From: an uncultured Duncaniella sp.
GTDB lineage: Bacteria > Bacteroidota > Bacteroidia > Bacteroidales > Muribaculaceae
NCBI GenBank assembly: GCA_910589485.1
Contig: CAJUSW010000003.1
Span: forward strand, 124,001 to 188,000
Direction: 5' to 3'
DNA length: 64,000 nucleotides
Positions 55,675-63,426 of this stretch are shown here, in pieces. Made by a program: the position numbers and the translations under genes. The first letter of the stretch is position 1. Each line of letters opens with the position of its first letter. Below the pieces are notes generated by a model. The model was given only the letters and a program-made list of their open reading frames with translations. It had not been told where the DNA came from and ran no database searches.

Positions 55675-56439
55675 TTAGGTGGGTATGGGTGGTCGGGGGA
55701 TTGGTGCATCGTCCGCGGGATGGCCGGGCGGGCCCTCGCGGGTGGGCAGGCTCCAGCGGAGGATGGACGTTGGGTCGGTGAGGACGAGGATGGCGGTCTC
55801 GACCGGGGGCTCGGGTTTCGGGGGACGTTGTGTGGTGTGGCCCTGCATGCCGAGGTAAAAGAAGGCGGGAATCTGTTCCCTGTCGACGTTTATGTGTATG
55901 ACAAGGAAGCCTATGCCGCACAATAATGGAAAGAGTGCGGAGCAGAGGCTGAGGAATTTCCCGGGGTCGGGTTGCATGGGGGAGTAGCCTTTGTATTCCT
56001 GGGCGTTGAGCAGGAGCATGAAGGCGGGGGAGGTGCCTCGGACGCTGTCGGGGCGGGAGTAGGAGGCGTAACGGATGCGTTTGTGCAACGTTTTTACCTG
56101 CCGGCGGGTGTAGCCGGTGTATTCGGGGTACATTTTGCCGAATTCTTTCTCTTTGCCTTCTTTGGAGAGGTAGAGGAGTGCGGTTGCGCCCTCGGGGGAG
56201 GTGGCGAGGCGATAATCAAGGTATGATCTCAATAGGTCGGTTGAGTCGTAGCCTTTGGGATCTACGATCACGATTGGGCGTGGGCGGGAGAGCCGGCGTG
56301 CGCGTTCGAGCCGGGATATGACGTTTTTCTCGACGGGGGTTAGTTCCCGGCCGAGAAAGCGTGAGAATTGGTGACACCAGATGTCGGGTCGCCGGATTCG
56401 TTTTGTCAGGTGGGTTACCTTGTGGCTCGTTGGTTTCAT
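55675..56439 (-). CDS. Uncharacterised protein, possibly a degenerate ATPase-like protein
   Basis: 254 residues, not recognised with certainty. The N-terminal 150 residues are basic (about 30 Arg/Lys). Two segments look like worn nucleotide-binding motifs: IVIVDPKGYDSTDLLRSYLD where a Walker A loop could have been, and DSVRGTSPAFMLLLNAQEY where a Walker B DEAQ-type box could have been. This resembles phage terminase or helicase layout but lacks the key Lys and Asp, so it is only a guess. One hydrophobic helix (about 165-190) and a Pro-rich tail follow. A TACCTTTG promoter element sits 9 bases before the ATG. Confidence 0.5.
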   Translation of the reverse strand: MKPTSHKVTHLTKRIRRPDIWCHQFSRFLGRELTPVEKNVISRLERARRLSRPRPIVIVDPKGYDSTDLLRSYLDYRLATSPEGATALLYLSKEGKEKEFGKMYPEYTGYTRRQVKTLHKRIRYASYSRPDSVRGTSPAFMLLLNAQEYKGYSPMQPDPGKFLSLCSALFPLLCGIGFLVIHINVDREQIPAFFYLGMQGHTTQRPPKPEPPVETAILVLTDPTSILRWSLPTREGPPGHPADDAPIPRPPIPT

Positions 56440-56447
56440 ATCACCGG

Positions 56448-56455
56448 CAAAGGTA
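56448..56455 (-). promoter_or_regulatory. -7 element almost abutting the ATG at 56439
   Basis: TACCTTTG on the minus strand ends 8 bases before the start codon, so the transcript would be nearly leaderless. No TTG box was seen at the usual distance. Confidence 0.4.
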
Positions 56456-57030
56456 GGTTCCCGGGGAGGGTGATATGGTGCGATAATGTCGTGTAGGGAG
56501 TGAATTTTTAGACCAGAGGGCCAGAGATCAAGTTTTTTATTTTTTAGTATAGAGGGGAAAGTATAGAGTATAGGAATTAGATTATTAAGCCCGGCTTTAG
56601 AGGTATATCAGTGAAATATAGGAAGTTCGAGCGGATAGATGCGGGGATTTATTGGTGGTGCGTAAAGCTATGCCCGCCGGGCGATTCTCATCGACCGACG
56701 GGCCACACAGTTTATCACCTAACCTTAAAAGTGTTTTTTCTTGCCTGATAAATGGTCTCAGATTAGTTGATAAACAATCGAGCAGGTGTCTTACTCTTCA
56801 GAATCATCTAACCTTAATACCTTTTTGCTTGTCTGATAAATCTTCTGATCTTTATTGATGAGTAGCCGGTGACTGGTTCTTGATGGATCACCGGACATCA
56901 TCATTTTATTCGCCTGATAAATAATTTAATTTTAATGGGTAAATAATAGGGTGATAATTACTATGCAAAAGTAGTTGTGCTGATGGAGATATGTGTAACA
57001 CAAAATACGGGTTTTATTACCAATATTTCG
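56456..57030. other. Gene-free region with three eroded repeats
   Basis: GCCTGATAAAT occurs at 56743 and 56912 and GTCTGATAAAT at 56831, so the copies are 88 and 81 bases apart. The first two are each preceded by a partner block, ATCACCTAACCTTAA (56714) and ATCATCTAACCTTAA (56813); the third has ATCATC at 56897. An open frame at 56652-56858 has no protein-like character. The array lies upstream of the LTA-synthase-like gene. Confidence 0.6.
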
Positions 57031-57038
57031 TATCTTTG
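57031..57038 (+). promoter_or_regulatory. Likely -7 element for the LTA-synthase-like gene
   Basis: TATCTTTG 55 bases before the ATG at 57094. No TTG box at standard spacing. Confidence 0.5.
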
Positions 57039-57093
57039 CATTGCTTTATCCGTTTCCGGATAATCAGTCAAAAGATTTCTTGCACGTTAAGAT

Positions 57094-59073
57094 ATGAATA
57101 ATACACTCAGGACTGCTTTAAGCATTATAACCAATCTGCTACTTGCATATGTAGCCTACAGCATATGCCGAGCAGCATTTCTGCTCGAGAATTGGGATCA
57201 GTACTCCCTGACCATGACATGGCAATCGGCCTGGAAGATATTCCGGGGAGGAATATGGTTTGACACCTCGGCCATCTGTTATACCAATATCCTGTATATA
57301 GTATTGGCCATGCTTCCGTTCGCATCACCTAAGAACGGATGGTACAAGAGGTTAACCAAGTATGTGTACCTGATACCTAACGCCTTGTGCATAATACTGA
57401 ACCTCGGCGACAGCGTGTATTACCCGTTCGGGCATCACAGAATCACCACCCGCACATTCAACGAGTTTGGCAACGAGGACAATCTTGGCCGGATATTCGG
57501 GATAGAATTCATCAACCACTGGTACCTGGTGCTACTTGCCGCAGTGCTGATATTCGGCATGTACAAGCTGTATCAGCCATCGACGCTACATTTCATAAAG
57601 CATACATGGAAAAAGTGGGTAGTGAACATCGTGGCCATCGGAGCGACCGTGGTAGTGGCCATATGGGGCATGAGAGGTGCTACATTCTTCACATCGACCC
57701 GCCCGATAGCGCTGAGCAACGCTCACCAGTTTGCCACTCGCCCGTCGGAGGCCAATGTGGTGCTCAACACACCGTTCTCGCTCATCAGGACAATAGGCAA
57801 ACGTCCGCCCATGGTGCCGAAATATTACACCACCGGGGCAGAGCTCGACAGCGTGTACACCCCGCTCCATCACGCCGCGCCCGACAGCATCGCCCCTAAA
57901 AAGAAGAATGTGGTGATCCTGATTGTCGAAAGCTTCGCCACAGAGTTTATCGGCGGACTGAACAACAACCGCGCTCTTGACGACAGCACTTATCGCGGAT
58001 ACACCACATGGATGGACTCGTTCATCCCGCAGACACTCACATTCGAGACCACACTGGCCAATACAGGAGTGTCGATCGACGCGATGCCGGCCATATTGTC
58101 GTCAATCCCGCGAATGAGATATGGATTCTTCCTATCCCCCTACTCCCTCAACCACATCACAAGTTTCGCCACCGAGCTCAAGAACTGGGATTACCACACA
58201 GCATTCTTCCACGGCGGCACCAATGACTCGATGGGATTCCAGGCATTCGCCCGTGGAGCAGGATTTGAAGAGTACTACGGACTGAACGAGTACTGCGAGG
58301 ACGACCGTTTCAACGGCAAAGATGACTTTGACGGCACTTGGGCAATATGGGATGAGGAGTTCCTGCAATACTATGCGCTCAAAATGACCGAAATGCCCGA
58401 GCCATTCGTGACGGGAGTGTTCACAGCCTCGTCACACCACCCGTTTGCCATCCCAGACCGCTACAAGGACCGATTCAAGGATGAGGGAATACACCAGTTG
58501 CACAAGTGCATACGATATACCGACTACTCGCTGGGACGGTTCTTCGAGACGGCAAAGAAACAGCCATGGTATGACAACACCATATTCGTGCTCACCGCCG
58601 ACCATGCGAGCAGCAAGACCACCCATCCCGAATATAAGTCGGAAGCGGGCGACAATCATGTACCCATAGTGATCTTCGACCCGTCGGGCGAGATGCCGCG
58701 CGGTGTAATGCCGGGCATGATGCAACAGCTCGACATTTTACCCACGGTGCTTGGCTGGCTCGGTTATGACAGAGATTTCATAGCGTTCGGCAACGATGTG
58801 CTGAACACACCTCCGTCGGAACGCTGGGGTTTCAACTGGAATTTCGTCCCTCAGATGTATATGGGCCGGTACTTCATGCAGGCCGATGAGAACTGCAACG
58901 TGACCGGACTGTATGACTACAAGAACGACATACTGATGCACAACGACCTGAAGGACTCATTGCCCGAACAGCGCGACATGATGCAGAGGAAACTGAAGGG
59001 ACTGATGCAAAGCTACTTCGAGCGCATGGAGGTGGACAGCGTGAAAGTGGTTCACGCCGACCGGCCTGAATGA
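57094..59073 (+). CDS. LTA-synthase-like membrane phosphotransferase (alkaline phosphatase superfamily)
   Basis: 659 residues. Five membrane helices (about 1-215) are followed by a large periplasmic sulfatase-fold domain. Metal and catalytic residues are visible: Glu in VILIVESFATEF, the nucleophile region NTGVSIDAMPAILSSIP, SSHHPFAIP, and Asp-His in LTADHASS. Family members transfer phosphoglycerol or phosphoethanolamine from phospholipid onto glycans or lipids. Gram-negative Bacteroidales have no lipoteichoic acid, so a lipid A, capsule or glycan target is more likely. Its last 22 bases overlap the convergent EamA gene. Confidence 0.88.
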   Translation: MNNTLRTALSIITNLLLAYVAYSICRAAFLLENWDQYSLTMTWQSAWKIFRGGIWFDTSAICYTNILYIVLAMLPFASPKNGWYKRLTKYVYLIPNALCIILNLGDSVYYPFGHHRITTRTFNEFGNEDNLGRIFGIEFINHWYLVLLAAVLIFGMYKLYQPSTLHFIKHTWKKWVVNIVAIGATVVVAIWGMRGATFFTSTRPIALSNAHQFATRPSEANVVLNTPFSLIRTIGKRPPMVPKYYTTGAELDSVYTPLHHAAPDSIAPKKKNVVILIVESFATEFIGGLNNNRALDDSTYRGYTTWMDSFIPQTLTFETTLANTGVSIDAMPAILSSIPRMRYGFFLSPYSLNHITSFATELKNWDYHTAFFHGGTNDSMGFQAFARGAGFEEYYGLNEYCEDDRFNGKDDFDGTWAIWDEEFLQYYALKMTEMPEPFVTGVFTASSHHPFAIPDRYKDRFKDEGIHQLHKCIRYTDYSLGRFFETAKKQPWYDNTIFVLTADHASSKTTHPEYKSEAGDNHVPIVIFDPSGEMPRGVMPGMMQQLDILPTVLGWLGYDRDFIAFGNDVLNTPPSERWGFNWNFVPQMYMGRYFMQADENCNVTGLYDYKNDILMHNDLKDSLPEQRDMMQRKLKGLMQSYFERMEVDSVKVVHADRPE

Positions 59074-59987
59074 CCGGCGGCCGAGGGCTGAGGAGCCGCT
59101 TTGCTTATAGTCACAAGGAACACTCCGGAGAATATCAGCACCACGGCAATGACCTTGCCGAAATTGAACGAATCGAGGCCGAGCCATATGCCGACGCATG
59201 AGGCCACAATAGGCTGGACGTAATTGTACATGCCCACCAGTGTGGGGCGGAGATTCTTCTGTCCGATCATGATGCAGATATAGGCAAGGAAGGTTGCGAA
59301 GAACACCACATAGCCCACGCCCATCACCTCGCGCGAGGTGAACTCGGACCATCGCACCCGTGACCACTCTCCCACCGACACGCAAAGTATGGCAATGGAG
59401 GCGAAAGTGAACATCCATTTCATGAGGGTGAACACTGAATACTTCTTGATAAAATTCCTATAGAATGTCAGATAGAGAGCATAGCTCAGCTGGGCCGTGA
59501 GCACGAGGATATCGCCGAGAGTGGGATTGTCACCCTTCATGCCGGTCTTGGAAGCGCCCAGCACAAGGATGAGCGCGCCGGAGGCTCCGAGCAGAATTCC
59601 ACCGATCTTCTTAAGCGTGATGGGCTCGCCGAGAATGACTGCCGCAAAGACCATGACCCACAGAGGCATGGTGGTGGTGATGATAGAAGCCTCCCCCGGG
59701 GAGGTGAATCCGACACCAAACACGTAGCAACCCTGGTTGAACAGGATGCCAAGCATTGCCGCTCCGGCAAGGAGCAGGAGATCGCGCGGAGGCACTTTCT
59801 CATAAGGGGCGAAGAGGGAGGCCGTCCAGAAAAGCAATGCTGCCCCGAGGATGCGGAAATTGGTCATCAACAACGGAGACACAATACCGGCCGCCATGAC
59901 CATCTTAGCTATCGGGGCCATGAGCCCCCACATAGTGTTGGCCCCGAGCATTGCAACGTGACCTTTTAAGCTAAACGTTCTCATCAT
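59052..59987 (-). CDS. EamA/DMT-family transporter
   Basis: 311 residues with ten hydrophobic helices in two EamA repeats (about 10-140 and 160-295). First repeat: GANTMWGLMAPIAKMVMAAG; second begins near LGDILVLTAQLSYALYLTFY. Members export or import metabolites such as amino acids or nucleotide precursors; the substrate is unknown. The gene converges on and overlaps the preceding gene by 22 bases. The start could be 59987 or the next Met codon at 59984. Confidence 0.9.
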   Translation of the reverse strand: MMRTFSLKGHVAMLGANTMWGLMAPIAKMVMAAGIVSPLLMTNFRILGAALLFWTASLFAPYEKVPPRDLLLLAGAAMLGILFNQGCYVFGVGFTSPGEASIITTTMPLWVMVFAAVILGEPITLKKIGGILLGASGALILVLGASKTGMKGDNPTLGDILVLTAQLSYALYLTFYRNFIKKYSVFTLMKWMFTFASIAILCVSVGEWSRVRWSEFTSREVMGVGYVVFFATFLAYICIMIGQKNLRPTLVGMYNYVQPIVASCVGIWLGLDSFNFGKVIAVVLIFSGVFLVTISKAAPQPSAAGHSGRSA

Positions 59988-60011
59988 TCAGATTTTTTTG
60001 AAAAAACTCCG

Positions 60012-60019
60012 CAAAGTTA
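60012..60019 (-). promoter_or_regulatory. Likely -7 element of the EamA gene
   Basis: TAACTTTG on the minus strand, 24 bases before the ATG. No TTG box at the expected distance. Confidence 0.5.
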
Positions 60020-60042
60020 CAAAATAAACCGGACATAGAGTC

Positions 60043-60795
60043 ATGAAGACAAATATTGCAAACGAACTGATGCGCGACGGAAGCATCGAAGCCTACTATA
60101 CAACCCGCGGGGAGTGTGAGCAGGACGCTCCCTACAGCGGATTCAACATATGCCATTACACCGGCGACAGCCCGGAACATATAGCGAAGTGCCGTAAAGA
60201 TCTCGCCGAAGGATTTAATATACCCGAAGAGAACATCATAGTTCCGCGCCAGACCCATTCGGTCAACGTGGCCACCATAACCGCCCTACCCCTCAGCGAG
60301 GACGCGGTTGAAAACGTCGATGCCATAGTGACCAACCTGCGAGGTGTGATCATAGGCGTGAACACCGCCGACTGCGTGCCGGTGATAATGACCGACTCCA
60401 CAGCCGGGATAGCAGCCGTGGCCCATGCCGGATGGAGAGGGGCTGTAGGCGGAATAGCCGAGAACACCCTCGATGCAATGATAGCTCTCGGGGCCGAGCC
60501 ATCGAGGATCAAAGTGGCGATGGGGCCATCGATATGCCAGAAATGCTTCGAAGTCGGCGAGGAAGTGGCCGAAAAATTCAGCGGGGAGTGCGTGGACCGC
60601 TCATCGTGGGACAAGCCTCATGTATCGCTCCACACGCATATAAAAGAGGTGTTGACGAAGCGTGGAGTACCCGAGATCAACATAGCAGAATTTGATGACA
60701 ACCTGTGCACAAAATGCCATCCCGGCATGCTGTATTCAGCCCGCCGGCTCGGCGTGGAGTCGGGAAGAGTGTACACCTTCGCCATCATCAGATGA
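60043..60795 (+). CDS. pgeF: Peptidoglycan editing factor PgeF (YfiH/DUF152 family)
   Basis: 250 residues, usual length. Metal-site motifs: PRQTHSVNV, NTADCVPVIM, AHAGWRGAVGG and GPSICQKCFEVG. E. coli PgeF removes L-Ser wrongly placed in peptidoglycan precursors; other members were described as polyphenol oxidases or purine nucleoside phosphorylases. It is divergent from the EamA gene with a 55-base gap. The role in cell-wall quality control is by family. Confidence 0.92.
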   Translation: MKTNIANELMRDGSIEAYYTTRGECEQDAPYSGFNICHYTGDSPEHIAKCRKDLAEGFNIPEENIIVPRQTHSVNVATITALPLSEDAVENVDAIVTNLRGVIIGVNTADCVPVIMTDSTAGIAAVAHAGWRGAVGGIAENTLDAMIALGAEPSRIKVAMGPSICQKCFEVGEEVAEKFSGECVDRSSWDKPHVSLHTHIKEVLTKRGVPEINIAEFDDNLCTKCHPGMLYSARRLGVESGRVYTFAIIR

Positions 60796-60810
60796 CCCGG
60801 ACAAGCACTG

Positions 60811-60824
60811 AGGCCACCGGGCCT
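60811..60824 (+). terminator. Possible terminator of pgeF
   Basis: AGGCC pairs with GGCCT around ACCG, followed by TATTTGTAATTATT. The stem is short, so support is modest. Confidence 0.4.
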
Positions 60825-61204
60825 TATTTGTAATTATTCTAAATAATTTATTTTAACAATTGCAGACAGGACGATTTTGCAAACTTGCGCAACATCAGGC
60901 ATTTGAGTATCCGACAGATTCACACCCTACTGTTGCAAAAGTCGCAATTTATACGCACAACATACTAAATATCAAGCCATTGCAATCGCCGAGCCACGAC
61001 AAATAAGCCATTGGGGCACTGCAAATCATAAATATCTGAATTTCAAAGCAGTGCAACAAATATCAAAAATGCAAGAAAAAAGCCATTTGATTTTATAGAT
61101 TTTTTTTAGGAAATTTGCAAAAGAAATGCGCGGGCTCCCCGCCCGAAAGCAGATCGAACTACCCCACATATCCAATCACTCTCTTCAAAAGTATCTTTAA
61201 CCGT
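60825..61204. other. Repeat-rich region upstream of dnaA
   Basis: No gene. An AT-rich tract (about 60824-60860) is followed by many TGCAA words, an inverted pair GCACTGC (61016) and GCAGTGC (61048), and two related strings AAATATCAAGCCATTGCAA (near 60967) and AAATATCAAAAATGCAA (near 61058). No consensus DnaA boxes (TTATCCACA) were found. It may be a dnaA control region; origin activity is not shown. Confidence 0.5.
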
Positions 61205-62593
61205 ATGCAATACCAAAACTCGCCACAGTGGGACAAATGCCTGGAGATAATCCGGGACACTATTCCCATGGAACAATTCCGCCACTGGTTCAGTCCATTG
61301 ACATTCGTTAGCCTGAATGACAATGTGCTCACTATTTCATGCCCGTCGGAGTTCTTTGCCGAGCAGCTTGACGACCGTTATGTGGGGGTCCTCAAGTACA
61401 CACTCGAGCGAGTATTCGGAAAGGGTATCCGTCTGACCTACGAGTTCCCAATCGTGGCCGGCGACCCCTCGTCGAACGTCAATATGGACAGCGCGCACCC
61501 CAGCCCCGCTGTCAAGCCCGCTCCCGGCGCATCGGCCAATCCATTCCAGGAGAAGTATGTCGAGGAGATCAACTCGCAGCTGAATCCCGAATACACTTTC
61601 GAGAACTATTGCATAAGCGAAAGCAACAAGGTGGCCCAGTCGATCGGCGAGGCTATCGCAAATGACCCGAAGCTCAAGACGTTCAACCCGCTCTTCATCT
61701 TCGGCCCCTGTGGAGTTGGCAAAACCCACCTCATACAAGCTATCGGTATCCGCATCAAGGAGCGCGACCCGCGCACGCGCGTACTATATATTACATCACG
61801 ACTGTTCCAGGATCAGTTCACCTCGGCAACACTGAGAGGCAAGATCAATGAGTTTGTGAAGTTCTATCAGAGCATCGACACCCTCATAATCGACGACATT
61901 CAGGAGCTGATAGGAAAAGAGGCTACCCAGAGATCGTTCTTCCACATATTCAACCACCTGAAGCAGAACAACAAGCAGCTCATCATGTCGAGCGACTGCG
62001 CGCCTGCCGATATGGAGGGCATGGAGGAGAGACTGTTGTCGCGATTCAAGAGCGGCATGACAGCCCGCCTCGAGAAGCCCGACTATGCGCTCAGAAAAGA
62101 GGTACTTCTGCAGAAAGCCCGTCGCGACGGAGTGAAGCTCCCCGACGATGTGGTGGAATTCATCGTCACCAATGTGACCCAGAGCATCCGCGAGATCGAG
62201 GGCGTGATGGTGTCGCTCCTCGCCTACGCTACCGGATTGAACTGCGAGATCGATATAAACCTGGCTCGCCGTGTGCTCGCCAATTCAGTGAAGCTCAATC
62301 AGCGCAAGACCAATTTCGAGTCGATCGCCAAGGTGGTGAGCGATTACTACAACATCGAACCGGCCCAGATATTTGACAAGTCAAGGAAACGCGAGGTGTC
62401 AGATGCCCGCCAGATGGTGATGTATCTCGCAAAGAAGCACACCAAGATGCCTTTCAAGGCTATCGGAGCAAGACTGCAACGCTCACATGCCACCGTGCTT
62501 TACGCCTGCAAGCTGATCGACGAGCGTCTGCCCATAGAAAAGAAACTCCAGGAAGACCTGTCGCAGATAGAGCGCGACCTCATGGCGGAGTAA
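61205..62593 (+). CDS. dnaA: Chromosomal replication initiator DnaA
   Basis: 462 residues from the ATG at 61205 (MQYQNSPQWDKCLEII). Order: N-terminal domain I (about 1-85), variable linker, AAA+ domain with Walker A GPCGVGKTHL and Walker B LIIDDIQEL, and the C-terminal DNA-binding domain with the signature ALQRSHATVLYA-like segment (RLQRSHATVLYAC). A longer frame from a TTG at 61115 was rejected because the extra residues do not resemble domain I. dnaN is not adjacent. Confidence 0.96.
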   Translation: MQYQNSPQWDKCLEIIRDTIPMEQFRHWFSPLTFVSLNDNVLTISCPSEFFAEQLDDRYVGVLKYTLERVFGKGIRLTYEFPIVAGDPSSNVNMDSAHPSPAVKPAPGASANPFQEKYVEEINSQLNPEYTFENYCISESNKVAQSIGEAIANDPKLKTFNPLFIFGPCGVGKTHLIQAIGIRIKERDPRTRVLYITSRLFQDQFTSATLRGKINEFVKFYQSIDTLIIDDIQELIGKEATQRSFFHIFNHLKQNNKQLIMSSDCAPADMEGMEERLLSRFKSGMTARLEKPDYALRKEVLLQKARRDGVKLPDDVVEFIVTNVTQSIREIEGVMVSLLAYATGLNCEIDINLARRVLANSVKLNQRKTNFESIAKVVSDYYNIEPAQIFDKSRKREVSDARQMVMYLAKKHTKMPFKAIGARLQRSHATVLYACKLIDERLPIEKKLQEDLSQIERDLMAE

Positions 62594-62637
62594 TCACATG
62601 TCTCCGGTCGGACAGGCCGGGATAATAATAAAAAGAG

Positions 62638-63111
62638 CTACAGCTCCTCATAACGCGGAAAGCGTGTGAGGAGCTTGTATTTTCCGGACCCGCTGTCGAA
62701 TTTGATGCAATAATGGCGCATGCCGTTACTGATGACGAGATATGGGACGCGGAGCACCACGTTGTATCTCATGATCTGATCGAAAACCTTTTGATCAATG
62801 GCCACCGCCGGAGCCTTGTACTCGACGATCATCAACGGCTCGAGCGAAGAAGAATATACCACGGTATCGCAACGGCGTAAAGTGGAGTTTAGACGGATGC
62901 CGACCTCATTGCCCATCAACGAGGCGGGAAATCCCAACACCGATATGAGATAATGAACGAAATGCTGACGCACCCATTCCTCGGAGGTAAGAGCCACCCA
63001 CTTGCGACGCAGGAGATCGTGGACCTCGACTCCGGCCGACCCGCTACGAAGCGAGAGAGGCGCGGCCGGAAGATTGAGCTGAGGAGGAGGTGTCTGCATT
63101 GATACGGGCAT
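62638..63111 (-). CDS. HSDR_N-domain protein (type I restriction R-subunit N-terminus-like)
   Basis: 157 residues. It resembles the stand-alone HSDR_N_2 proteins of Bacteroidota. A PD-(D/E)xK-type nuclease core is suggested by RRCDTVVYSSS followed by MIVEYKAP, with a further Gln in FDQIMRYN. No helicase, HsdM or HsdS gene is nearby, so it is not a working restriction system. The first two bases of its ATG (63111, 63110) belong to the end of the repeat element at 63110-63296. A second in-frame Met at residue 5 is possible. The function is unknown. Confidence 0.8.
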   Translation of the reverse strand: MPVSMQTPPPQLNLPAAPLSLRSGSAGVEVHDLLRRKWVALTSEEWVRQHFVHYLISVLGFPASLMGNEVGIRLNSTLRRCDTVVYSSSLEPLMIVEYKAPAVAIDQKVFDQIMRYNVVLRVPYLVISNGMRHYCIKFDSGSGKYKLLTRFPRYEEL

Positions 63112-63296
63112 AAGTAAGTCTTAAAAAGAACCGCTATATGTAAGTCCTAAAGAGCTTGCTCAATAAATCTTGTTCTTTTTGGCTATTTTGGTTTTGTCCC
63201 TCAGTCGCATAGCTCGCTATGCTCCTTCATTCCGCAGCCAAAATACCACAAAAATAACTGCGATTTATTTGTGCATTCTTTTTACGACTTACTTAT
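63110..63296. repeat. MITE-like element with 21-base terminal inverted repeats (copy B)
   Basis: The left end (63110-63130, ATAAGTAAGTCTTAAAAAG AA) and the right end (63276-63296) are reverse complements with 20 of 21 bases matching. The left 75 bases are nearly the same as copy A at 35378-35447. The interior has no open frame but holds a hairpin with GCATAG and CTATGC near 63209-63222. No target duplication is clear. Confidence 0.75.
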
Positions 63297-63316
63297 TGAC
63301 AAGCGTTTTATCATAA

Positions 63317-63324
63317 CAAAGATA
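63317..63324 (-). promoter_or_regulatory. Possible -7 element for the HSDR_N gene, beyond the repeat
   Basis: TATCTTTG on the minus strand, about 205 bases from the gene start. If used, the repeat element would be its transcribed leader. Confidence 0.35.
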
Positions 63325-63366
63325 CACATTTTAAACGGACAGGCCATAAACATGCAATGAAAAACT

Positions 63367-63398
63367 TTTGCACGTACCGGGAAATATCACTAAATTTA
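63367..63398 (+). promoter_or_regulatory. Likely promoter of holA
   Basis: TTTG at 63367-63370, 20 bases, then TAAATTTA at 63391-63398, one base off the TAnnTTTG consensus. It lies 28 bases before the ATG. Confidence 0.55.
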
Positions 63399-63426
63399 CA
63401 CTCGTAACCCAATCCCCTACCCTGAT

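Noticed and set aside
56652..56858. 68-codon plus-strand frame
   Set aside because: It runs through the eroded repeat units and has no protein-like composition.
60824..61204. Replication origin oriC
   Set aside because: The region before dnaA is AT-rich and repetitive, but no consensus DnaA boxes were found and dnaA position alone is not proof in Bacteroidota.
62638..63111. Type I restriction-modification system
   Set aside because: Only the N-terminal-like domain is present; there is no helicase part, methylase or specificity gene.
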